The position numbers and the translations under genes are program-made. DNA of 6,689 nucleotides from Thermoplasmatota archaeon (GTDB taxonomy: Archaea; Thermoplasmatota; Penumbrarchaeia; Penumbrarchaeales; Penumbrarchaeaceae), in the NCBI GenBank assembly GCA_030600725.1, contig JAUVLN010000119.1, forward strand, positions 1-6,689. The letters run 5' to 3'. Numbering within the stretch: the first letter of the stretch is position 1; each line of letters starts with the position of its first letter. The notes under the pieces are model-generated. The model was not told the origin of the DNA and did no database searches. It saw only the letters and a program-made list of their open reading frames with translations. Positions 1-5,189 of the stretch are shown here, piece after piece.

Positions 1-293
1 CATGTTACAAAAAGGGGCTCAAACCAACGGAATACTTCTTTCATTCCATGGGAGGAAGGGAAGGTCTCGTGGATACCGCGGTCAGGACGAGCAGATCGGG
101 TTACATGCAGAGAAGACTGATCAACGCTCTTGAGGACCTAAAGGTGCTTCTCGACAGGGAGGTGCGTAACACGATAGGAGTGGTTGTTCAGTTCAGATAT
201 GGAGAGGACGGAATCGACCCAGCCCGGTCCATCAGGTCAGATGCAGTGGATTACGAGGATATCGTCAAGACCGCAATGAGGGAGGTGAGCTGA
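1..293 (+). CDS. rpoA1: RNA polymerase subunit A' (Rpo1N), C-terminal end only
   Basis: This is the 3' end of the gene; the 5' part lies outside the window. The first complete codon is at position 3, and 96 residues are visible before the TGA at 291-293. The segment opens with KGLKPTEYFFHSMGGREGLV, the start of the bridge helix that runs through the active-site cleft of multisubunit RNA polymerases. It continues with the highly conserved DTAVRTSRSGYMQRRLINAL and then a YGEDGIDP motif near the C-terminus, both as in archaeal A' and eukaryotic Rpb1. The protein works with A'' to form the equivalent of bacterial beta'. Its stop codon overlaps the ATG of rpoA2 by one base (TGATG), so the two subunits are probably translationally coupled. 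An internal ATG at 48 is not the true start, because the conserved frame continues upstream to the window edge. The identification is secure from the motifs. Confidence 0.97.
   Translation, partial: CYKKGLKPTEYFFHSMGGREGLVDTAVRTSRSGYMQRRLINALEDLKVLLDREVRNTIGVVVQFRYGEDGIDPARSIRSDAVDYEDIVKTAMREVS
281..288 (+). promoter_or_regulatory. Shine-Dalgarno site for rpoA2
   Basis: GGAGGTGA is a full-length match to the anti-Shine-Dalgarno end of archaeal 16S rRNA. It lies inside the last codons of rpoA1, four bases before the ATG at 293. This site decides the rpoA2 start: it shows that the long N-terminal extension is translated and is not an artefact of choosing an upstream ATG. Confidence 0.85.
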
Positions 294-2608
294 TGGTGCA
301 GAGCAGTGTATCTATTGCGAACAAGAAGGACCTCATCAGGTTCCTTCTGTCAAGGGGTCTTGAGGAGGAGGGGGTACTGAAGCTCCTGGGACCTGGAACC
401 AAGGTCAGCCTTGAAGATGTTATGGACATGGGTCCGGCTGCACTTGAGAGGATCACGGGTATCTCGGGGAAGAGGTTCAAGAGGGCCTTTGCCTGGGTGG
501 AACTTGAGAAGAAGGGGAAGGAGCCCGTGAAGAAGGAGAAGGAGCCCGTGAAGAATGGGAAGGAGCCCGTGAAGAATGGGAAGGAGCCCGTGAAGAATGG
601 GAAGGAGCCTGTGAAGAAGGGGAAGGAGCCCATGAAGAAGGGGAAGGAGCCCATGAAGAAGGGGAAGGAGCCCGTGAAGAATGGGAAGGAGCCCGTGAAG
701 AATGGGAAGGAGCCCGTGAAGAAGGGGAAGGAGCCCAAGCTTGATAAGTTGAAGACCAAGGAGATGGGCTTTATCTGGACGGCGCCGGACAGGGAATCCG
801 TCATTCAGACGATGGAGATACTGAAAAAGAACAAGACCGCCAAGTGGCCCTGCAAGTTCTACGTCAATCTGAAGAGGTTCGATCTTCCCATATCCGGTTT
901 CATCTACGTTAAATCCGACTCTGTGGGTTTCAAGGCCCACGTAACGGATATCAAGACCGACAAGAAGCCGCTCAAAAAGGCCCCGAAGGCAAGTCTCATA
1001 CCAAAGTTACTTGGGAAGTCCATACCAGAGGGAGAGGCCCTATCCTATCTCACCATCGATATGATCGAGGAGATGCCAAAGCCTCTGCCTTTGAAGGCAT
1101 TCACAACCGTTGGGAACACACCTGTGAAGAGCGCCAGGCAGTATACTCTTATCTGGATAGAGGATTTCGACACCCTGCTCAACAAGGAGATGTTGGAGGA
1201 ATCCGCGGCGGAGCAGGCCACCGATAAGGTAGCACCCGAACCGGTGATCGAGGAGCCCGAGGTCGATCAGATAAAACCACTTAGGGAGGCGGATGTGGAC
1301 ACCATATCCAAGAAGCTTAAGGTGAAGTTGACGCCGGATATACACTATTTCCTTTCGGAGGTTTCACAGAGGGAGAAGTGGGAGATGGAGAGGTTGACCG
1401 AGGTGATCTTCGATATGTCGCGTCTTCTTTCCGAGTTCCAGAAGATCGAATCAAAAGAGGGGGCCACTCATGTTCCCCCGATGGTTCTTTACAACCTCTC
1501 AAACACCATCAGGAAACTGGAGGCGCCAGATAAGATCATTCCGAAGATATGTGATAGGGTATATGAGAAATACTTCAATAACCTCATCGATCCTCATGAA
1601 TCGGTGGGTATCGTCGCGGCCCAATCCATCGGCGAACCTGGTACGCAGATGACGATGAGGACCTTCCATTATGCGGGCGTTGCCGAGATCAATGTGACGC
1701 TGGGCCTACCCCGGCTTATCGAGATCGTGGATGCGAGGAAGATGCCCTCCACCCCTGTCATGGAGATACACCTTAAAAAGGAGAAGAATATGACCCTCGA
1801 TTATATCAAGAAGATCATAAACACCCATGTCGAGAGGACCATATTGGAGGATGTCGCCACAGTTGATGCTGACCTACCAAGGATGAGTATCAACGTGTCC
1901 CCCAGGGAGAAGGCCCTGAAGAAAAAGGATGTCGATATCGAGCAGCTGATAAAAAGGATCCGTGAATCCAACCGGAAGATCAAGGAGAACCAGATCACCG
2001 TGGAGAACGGTATGATAACGATCGACCTGATGGGCCAGAAGAACATCAGCTACAAGACGCTGCTCAACCAGAAGGAAGCCCTGAGGAGGGCGAAGATAAA
2101 GGGAATAGACGAGGTGAACAGGGTCATCATCAGGCATGAGGAAGACGAATATGTCCTCTATACCGAGGGATCCAACCTGAAGAGCGTTCTGGAACTGGAT
2201 GAGGTCGATACCGCCCTGACGACGACCAACAACATCATCGAGATCGGAAATGTCCTGGGTATCGATGCGGCGAGAAGGGCGATCTTCGAGGAGGCCAAAA
2301 AGACGTTGAACGAGCAGGGTTTGACCGTCGATGCAAGGCATCTTATGCTCGTTGCGGACGTCATGACCGTAGGGGGGTCCGTGAGGGCCATCGGAAGGCA
2401 CGGTGTGTCCGGGGAGAAATCATCCGTGCTGGCCAGGGCGGCATTCGAGATCACCGCAAACCACCTTCTCACAGCAGGTATCACAGGCGAGATCGAGCCG
2501 TTGAAGGGTGTCGCGGAGAACATCATTATCGGACAGCCCATCACACTTGGAACGGGGGCTGTGGAGCTGATCTACAAACCAGTTGAGGAACAGAAAAAGG
2601 AGGAGTGA
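293..2608 (+). CDS. rpoA2: RNA polymerase subunit A'' (Rpo1C) with a large N-terminal extension
   Basis: The protein has 771 residues, whereas archaeal A'' is usually near 400. The catalytic part is ordinary. Residues ~416-445 lead through IDPHESVGIVAAQSIGEPGT (432-451) into the trigger loop, with TFHYAG at 457-462 and His459 at the position of the conserved trigger-loop histidine. LGLPRLIEIVDARK follows at 470-483, and residues ~680-760 carry the conserved cleft and C-terminal segment (GRHGVSGEKSSVLARAAFE). The extension, residues 1 to about 415, shows in order an HhH-like module (~8-70), eleven lysine-rich heptapeptides (73-149), a compact alpha/beta region resembling PUA/EVE-type folds (~155-291, inferred), an acidic linker (~298-328) and a helical segment (~330-415). 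The start is fixed by the perfect Shine-Dalgarno site and the one-base overlap with rpoA1. No intein motifs or frameshifts are visible. What the extension does is unknown. Confidence 0.96.
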   Translation: MVQSSVSIANKKDLIRFLLSRGLEEEGVLKLLGPGTKVSLEDVMDMGPAALERITGISGKRFKRAFAWVELEKKGKEPVKKEKEPVKNGKEPVKNGKEPVKNGKEPVKKGKEPMKKGKEPMKKGKEPVKNGKEPVKNGKEPVKKGKEPKLDKLKTKEMGFIWTAPDRESVIQTMEILKKNKTAKWPCKFYVNLKRFDLPISGFIYVKSDSVGFKAHVTDIKTDKKPLKKAPKASLIPKLLGKSIPEGEALSYLTIDMIEEMPKPLPLKAFTTVGNTPVKSARQYTLIWIEDFDTLLNKEMLEESAAEQATDKVAPEPVIEEPEVDQIKPLREADVDTISKKLKVKLTPDIHYFLSEVSQREKWEMERLTEVIFDMSRLLSEFQKIESKEGATHVPPMVLYNLSNTIRKLEAPDKIIPKICDRVYEKYFNNLIDPHESVGIVAAQSIGEPGTQMTMRTFHYAGVAEINVTLGLPRLIEIVDARKMPSTPVMEIHLKKEKNMTLDYIKKIINTHVERTILEDVATVDADLPRMSINVSPREKALKKKDVDIEQLIKRIRESNRKIKENQITVENGMITIDLMGQKNISYKTLLNQKEALRRAKIKGIDEVNRVIIRHEEDEYVLYTEGSNLKSVLELDEVDTALTTTNNIIEIGNVLGIDAARRAIFEEAKKTLNEQGLTVDARHLMLVADVMTVGGSVRAIGRHGVSGEKSSVLARAAFEITANHLLTAGITGEIEPLKGVAENIIIGQPITLGTGAVELIYKPVEEQKKEE
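509..736 (+). repeat. 21-bp in-frame tandem repeat encoding eleven lysine-rich heptapeptides
   Basis: Eleven nearly identical 21-bp units (the last one short of its final codon) follow the pattern AAG-AAG/T-GGG-AAG-GAG-CCC-G/ATG. They encode K-K/N-G-K-E-P-V/M at residues 73-149 of the A'' subunit. Only a few positions vary: AAG or AAT in codon 2, GTG or ATG in codon 7, one GGG to GAG change in unit 2, and one CCC to CCT in unit 5. By counting Lys and Glu, the block carries a net charge of about +16. Such low divergence suggests recent expansion by slippage or unequal recombination, and copy number may vary between strains or be collapsed by assembly. With repeated Pro and Gly it is probably a flexible basic linker. 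Confidence 0.97.
2599..2603 (+). promoter_or_regulatory. Shine-Dalgarno site for rpl30e
   Basis: GGAGG at the very end of rpoA2 lies seven bases before the ATG at 2611. An in-frame GTG at 2605 would leave only one base between this site and the start, so ATG 2611 is preferred. The gene then starts two bases after the rpoA2 stop. Confidence 0.75.
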
Positions 2609-2610
2609 AA

Positions 2611-2904
2611 ATGGATATCAAGAGAGCGCTCAGGAACGTACGGGATACCGGAAAGGTGACCGTTGGTTTCAACATGACCCTGAAGAAGCTCAAGAGGAAG
2701 GAGGTCAAGCTTGTGATAGTTTCCAGCAACTGCCCGGAGGGGGACCTTGACAAGATAAAGTCCTTCAAGGTTCCTATCTACACTTTCAAGGGAACCAACG
2801 TGGAGTTCGGAGCATCGTCGGGTAAGCCATTTTCCATCTCGACGATGGGAATTGTGGATGCCGGAAAATCGGATATCCTTGCCCTTAAGGGGGAGGTAAG
2901 CTAG
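2611..2904 (+). CDS. rpl30e: Large-subunit ribosomal protein L30e
   Basis: The product has 97 residues, close to the usual ~100 for archaeal L30e, a small alpha/beta RNA-binding protein of the L7Ae/L30e fold in the large ribosomal subunit. Family landmarks are in order: an N-terminal helix with a GKVTVGF strand (14-20), LKRKEVKLVIVSSNCP (27-42), VPIYTFKGTN (54-63), and FGASSGKPFSIS followed by VDAGKSDIL (82-90). It sits two bases behind rpoA2, the standard archaeal position for this gene, and is almost certainly co-transcribed with the polymerase subunits. The archaeal cluster usually continues with nusA, rps12 and rps7; here it ends in a non-coding stretch instead. The start was chosen at ATG 2611 over GTG 2605 on Shine-Dalgarno spacing. 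Confidence 0.95.
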   Translation: MDIKRALRNVRDTGKVTVGFNMTLKKLKRKEVKLVIVSSNCPEGDLDKIKSFKVPIYTFKGTNVEFGASSGKPFSISTMGIVDAGKSDILALKGEVS

Positions 2905-2925
2905 GTCTTGTCTTGGGTAGCAGGG

Positions 2926-2955
2926 TCTTTTCCTCCGCGAAAAATCGGGGGAGGA
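2926..2955 (+). terminator. Possible transcription terminator after rpl30e (T-rich tract plus hairpin)
   Basis: A pyrimidine tract, TCTTTTCC, leads into an imperfect hairpin. TCCTCC (2931-2936) pairs with GGAGGA (2950-2955), and CGA (2938-2940) with TCG (2945-2947), around an AAAA loop and with a small bulge. No T-run follows the stem, so this is not a classical intrinsic terminator. Archaeal termination depends mainly on U-rich tracts, and the one here is short. The position, between rpl30e and the ftsZ promoter, is the best argument for the call. Confidence 0.4.
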
Positions 2956-2980
2956 TGGTCCAGCCACCTTCTGACAAACC

Positions 2981-2990
2981 TTATATATAA
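2981..2990 (+). promoter_or_regulatory. TATA box, probable main promoter of ftsZ-secE-spt5
   Basis: TTATATATAA, preceded by CC and followed by more A/T, is a good archaeal TATA box. With the usual ~26-base spacing, transcription would start near 3010-3013 and leave a leader of about 45 bases before the ftsZ ATG at 3058. It lies in a 153-base gap that otherwise holds only the hairpin and a second TATA-like sequence. Confidence 0.65.
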
Positions 2991-3029
2991 ATATAACTTT
3001 AGGGAAATTGGCTCATCTGATTAGTTACC

Positions 3030-3037
3030 AATATATA
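3030..3037 (+). promoter_or_regulatory. Second TATA-like element upstream of ftsZ
   Basis: AATATATA lies with its centre about 25 bases before the ftsZ ATG at 3058. If used, it would place the transcription start at or next to the start codon and give a leaderless mRNA. The ftsZ Shine-Dalgarno candidate (GGGGG, 3046-3050) is weaker than those of the neighbouring genes, which would fit leaderless initiation. AT-rich sequence can look like this by chance. Confidence 0.3.
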
Positions 3038-3057
3038 CACGATATGGGGGAAAATAG

Positions 3058-4254
3058 ATGAAATCCATCATAAAAGGCGTCCTTGAGAGGGAAGAGAAGA
3101 AGGTCAGAACCAACGATATCTCCGCCATGAACACAAGAGAATCGACGGGTGGCTTCGGAAGAAGCCTTGTCAGGGATGCTCAAGTGGAGACTGAGAGGAT
3201 ACCTGTTGAAGATCAGGTTCCGATGAACTCCGAGGATGAGGAGCTGAGGAGGGTCCTTGCCAACCTTCGGACAAACATCAAGATCGTGGGCTGTGGTGGG
3301 GCTGGATGCAACACCATAAACAGGATAGTCGAGGAGGGGATCGTCGGAGCGGATATATTTGCGCTCAATACCGATGCCCAGCATCTGCTAACCGTTCACG
3401 CTCCTCACAAGATACTCATCGGAAGGAGGGCTACAAGGGGACTGGGAGCGGGCTCCGTTCCCCAGATCGGCGAGGAGGCCGCGAGGGAGGTGGAAGATGA
3501 TATCCGCTCATCCATGATGGGATCGGATATCGTTTTCGTAACCTGTGGACTTGGCGGTGGGACCGGAACCGGTTCCACTCCCGTCGTTGCAAGGATAGCC
3601 AAGGAGCTGGGAGCTTTGACAATTGCGATCGTTACCCAACCCTTCAGCGCCGAGGGTGTGGTGAGGATGCAGAATGCCGAGTACGGGTTGGATAAGCTAC
3701 AGGAGCACACGGATACCGTTATCGTCATCCCAAACGACAAGCTGCTCGAGATAGTTCCGAGGCTTCCGCTCAACGCAGCCTTCAAGGTTGCGGATGAGAT
3801 ACTTATGAGGTCCATAAAGGGGATCACCGAGATCATCACCAAGGTGGGCCTGGTGAACCTTGATTTCGCCGACCTAAAGACGATAATGAAGGGCGGCGGC
3901 GTGGCGATGATAGGCATTGGCGAGGCCGAGGATGATGACCGGGCGCTCAAGGCGATCAGCGCGGCGCTGGACTCACCTCTTCTGGAGGTGGACATTCAGG
4001 ATGCCACCGGGGCCCTTGTGAACGTGTCGGGTGGAGAGAACATGACGGTTTCGGAGGCAGAGCTGGTTGCCGAGGAGATCCACAAGAGGATCAACCCACA
4101 GGCGAGATTGATCTGGGGGGCCCAGATAGATCCGGAACTCAGGGATACGATCCGGGTGATGCTTGTTATCACCGGTGTTAAGTCAAAGCAGATCTTCGGA
4201 CAGTCCCTTCGCAAGACCGGGGAGTCCAGGTTCGGCATAGACTTCATCAGGTGA
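3058..4254 (+). CDS. ftsZ: Cell division GTPase FtsZ
   Basis: The protein has 398 residues and polymerises with GTP to form the cytokinetic ring under the membrane. The tubulin/FtsZ GTPase signature is complete: a nucleotide-binding loop VGCGGAGCNTINRI (77-90), ALNTDAQ (102-108), RATRGLGAG (124-132), and the phosphate-binding CGLGGGTGTGSTP (163-175). The T7 catalytic loop NLDFAD (267-272) retains both aspartates. The second domain runs to about residue 375. The first ~72 residues are a variable, charged tail, somewhat longer than in Methanocaldococcus FtsZ1, whose start (MK..K.VLE) it resembles. The C-terminus ends in FGIDFIR, probably the short peptide that binds a membrane anchor such as SepF (inferred). 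The gene is followed 19 bases later by secE and then spt5, a common euryarchaeal order. It appears to be FtsZ1-like, but the FtsZ1/FtsZ2 assignment needs a tree. Confidence 0.97.
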   Translation: MKSIIKGVLEREEKKVRTNDISAMNTRESTGGFGRSLVRDAQVETERIPVEDQVPMNSEDEELRRVLANLRTNIKIVGCGGAGCNTINRIVEEGIVGADIFALNTDAQHLLTVHAPHKILIGRRATRGLGAGSVPQIGEEAAREVEDDIRSSMMGSDIVFVTCGLGGGTGTGSTPVVARIAKELGALTIAIVTQPFSAEGVVRMQNAEYGLDKLQEHTDTVIVIPNDKLLEIVPRLPLNAAFKVADEILMRSIKGITEIITKVGLVNLDFADLKTIMKGGGVAMIGIGEAEDDDRALKAISAALDSPLLEVDIQDATGALVNVSGGENMTVSEAELVAEEIHKRINPQARLIWGAQIDPELRDTIRVMLVITGVKSKQIFGQSLRKTGESRFGIDFIR

Positions 4255-4273
4255 AGCTGCGAGGGATTATACA

Positions 4274-4537
4274 ATGGACCTCCTGAAGAATACATGGTCT
4301 AAGACCTGGAGCAAGAGTTGGAAGTTACAGCAGAAGATAGAGTCCAAGATCAAGAATGTGGGCAGGGGCAAGTACGGAAGGGTACTCAAGATGTCCAGAA
4401 AACCCACTGGCGATGAGTACTCGAAGACGCTGATCATCACGGGTATAGGTATCGTTCTGATAGGAGGGCTTGGCTTCGCGATCTATCTGTTATGGGAGTA
4501 CTTCGGCGAATTCGTGAACTGGGCCTTCGGCCTATAA
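4274..4537 (+). CDS. secE: Preprotein translocase subunit SecE / Sec61 gamma
   Basis: This is an 87-residue single-span membrane protein, the clamp subunit of the SecYEG/Sec61 export channel. A basic amphipathic segment, GRGKYGRVLKMSRKPTGDEY (30-49), matches the conserved cytoplasmic helix of archaeal SecE. It is followed by one hydrophobic span (~52-74, LIITGIGIVLIGGLGFAIYLL). Archaeal SecE is normally about 55-75 residues, so the N-terminal ~28 residues are extra. They include an imperfect TWSK repeat (7-17) and a charged helical stretch. A Shine-Dalgarno-like GAGGG (4261-4265) lies eight bases before the ATG. The gene sits between ftsZ and spt5, a conserved arrangement that supports the call for such a short protein. 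Confidence 0.92.
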   Translation: MDLLKNTWSKTWSKSWKLQQKIESKIKNVGRGKYGRVLKMSRKPTGDEYSKTLIITGIGIVLIGGLGFAIYLLWEYFGEFVNWAFGL

Positions 4538-4553
4538 CAAATGAGGGTGTTAC

Positions 4554-5057
4554 ATGAGCAACGAAACAACGGGGGGCGGGGAAGAAGTAACGTTTCCCCA
4601 TACGATCTTCGCGCTGAAGACTGCACTGGGCCACGAGAAGACCGTCGCGGAGAACCTGGGCCATAAGGCCAAGAGGAAAGGGATCCATATATTCGCAATA
4701 CTCTCGCCAATGAATCTCAGGGGTTATGTGCTGCTCGAAGGCGAGAAGAACATCAAGGCCGTCGAGGAGCTCATAAAGGGCGTTCAATACGTCAGAGGCA
4801 TCGTCGGCGGGGAGAGGGACATAGATCTCAAGGAGATAGAACACTATCTTGCGCCCAAGCCGATCGTGGCCGATATCACCGAGGGTGATATCGTGGAGAT
4901 CATCAACGGGCCGTTCAAGGGTGAGAAGGCCCGCGTGAAGCAGATCGATACCGGAAAGGAGGAGATCACCGTGGAGCTTTTCGAGGCCATGGTCTCCATA
5001 CCGGTGACCATCAAAGGGGACTCCGTGAGGGTCCTGGAGAAGGAGGAGAACCTGTAG
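4554..5057 (+). CDS. spt5: Transcription elongation factor Spt5 (NusG family)
   Basis: The protein has 167 residues, the usual size for archaeal Spt5. An NGN domain occupies ~14-98, beginning FPHTIFALKTALGHEKTVAE and including LRGYVLLEG (55-63). A KOW domain follows at ~107-160, with the typical EGDIVEIINGPFKGEKARV (110-128). The NGN domain binds the clamp of RNA polymerase, with Spt4 as its usual partner, and promotes processive elongation; the KOW domain can contact the ribosome or nucleic acid. It therefore acts directly on the A'/A'' polymerase encoded upstream. A GAGGG Shine-Dalgarno site (4543-4547) lies six bases before the ATG, and secE ends 16 bases upstream. The final codons and the TAG stop lie inside a terminator-like hairpin. 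The ribosomal protein genes that often follow (rpl11, rpl1, rplP0) are absent. Confidence 0.96.
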   Translation: MSNETTGGGEEVTFPHTIFALKTALGHEKTVAENLGHKAKRKGIHIFAILSPMNLRGYVLLEGEKNIKAVEELIKGVQYVRGIVGGERDIDLKEIEHYLAPKPIVADITEGDIVEIINGPFKGEKARVKQIDTGKEEITVELFEAMVSIPVTIKGDSVRVLEKEENL

Positions 5058-5080
5058 GGTTCTCCTCCATCCCCTTTTTT
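5042..5080 (+). terminator. Strong hairpin plus T-run ending the ftsZ-secE-spt5 operon
   Basis: GGAGGAGAACC (5042-5052) and GGTTCTCCTCC (5058-5068) form a perfect 11-bp stem around a five-base TGTAG loop. CCCC and a run of six T (5075-5080) follow. The stem overlaps the last codons of spt5, and the loop contains the spt5 stop codon (TAG, 5055-5057). It has the shape of an intrinsic terminator; in archaea the T-run alone may be what stops the polymerase. Confidence 0.8.
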
Positions 5081-5108
5081 ATTCGTCACTAGTTTGTCCC
5101 ACAACACA

Positions 5109-5116
5109 TTTATAAT
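5109..5116 (+). promoter_or_regulatory. TATA box of the downstream surface-protein gene
   Basis: TTTATAAT stands about 28 bases after the end of the terminator T-run. With usual archaeal spacing, transcription would start near 5138-5140 and give a leader of about 50 bases before the ATG at 5190. A small hairpin (GATGG 5142-5146 with CCATC 5151-5155) lies at the start of that leader. Confidence 0.55.
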
Positions 5117-5178
5117 GATAAGGTCAATATTTTCCTCCCTGGATGGTGGTCCATCAGGAGTGCTCCAACCGCTGGAAA

Positions 5179-5183
5179 GGAGG
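5179..5183 (+). promoter_or_regulatory. Shine-Dalgarno site fixing the start at 5190
   Basis: GGAGG lies six bases before the ATG at 5190, which in turn begins a clear signal peptide. Together these fix the start of the reading frame that runs off the window. Confidence 0.8.
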
Positions 5184-5189
5184 ATACAT

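Noticed and set aside
509..736. CRISPR array
   Set aside because: The units are directly adjacent with no spacers, stay in frame and vary only at a few codon positions; this is a coding tandem repeat.
265..940. Long minus-strand open frames across the heptapeptide region, with repetitive FFTGSFP- or LLHGLLP-like translations
   Set aside because: The 21-bp unit is a multiple of three and has no stop in these frames, so the antisense frames stay open automatically. They lack recognisable domains and oppose a certain essential gene.
293..1537. Intein or separate fused gene explaining the long A''
   Set aside because: No intein splicing motifs interrupt the conserved core, and no stop, second Shine-Dalgarno site or start codon near the core supports an independent A'' start.
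2605..2610. GTG start of rpl30e at 2605
   Set aside because: It would lie one base from the GGAGG site and add only two residues; ATG 2611 has normal seven-base spacing.
2905..3057. tRNA or small RNA gene in the gap between rpl30e and ftsZ
   Set aside because: No cloverleaf, no T-loop GGTTCRA motif and no extended structure; the space is accounted for by the hairpin and promoter elements.
5138..5158. Riboswitch or attenuator in the surface-protein leader
   Set aside because: Only a five-base-pair hairpin with a small extension is visible in a ~50-base leader; that is too little to claim a regulatory RNA.
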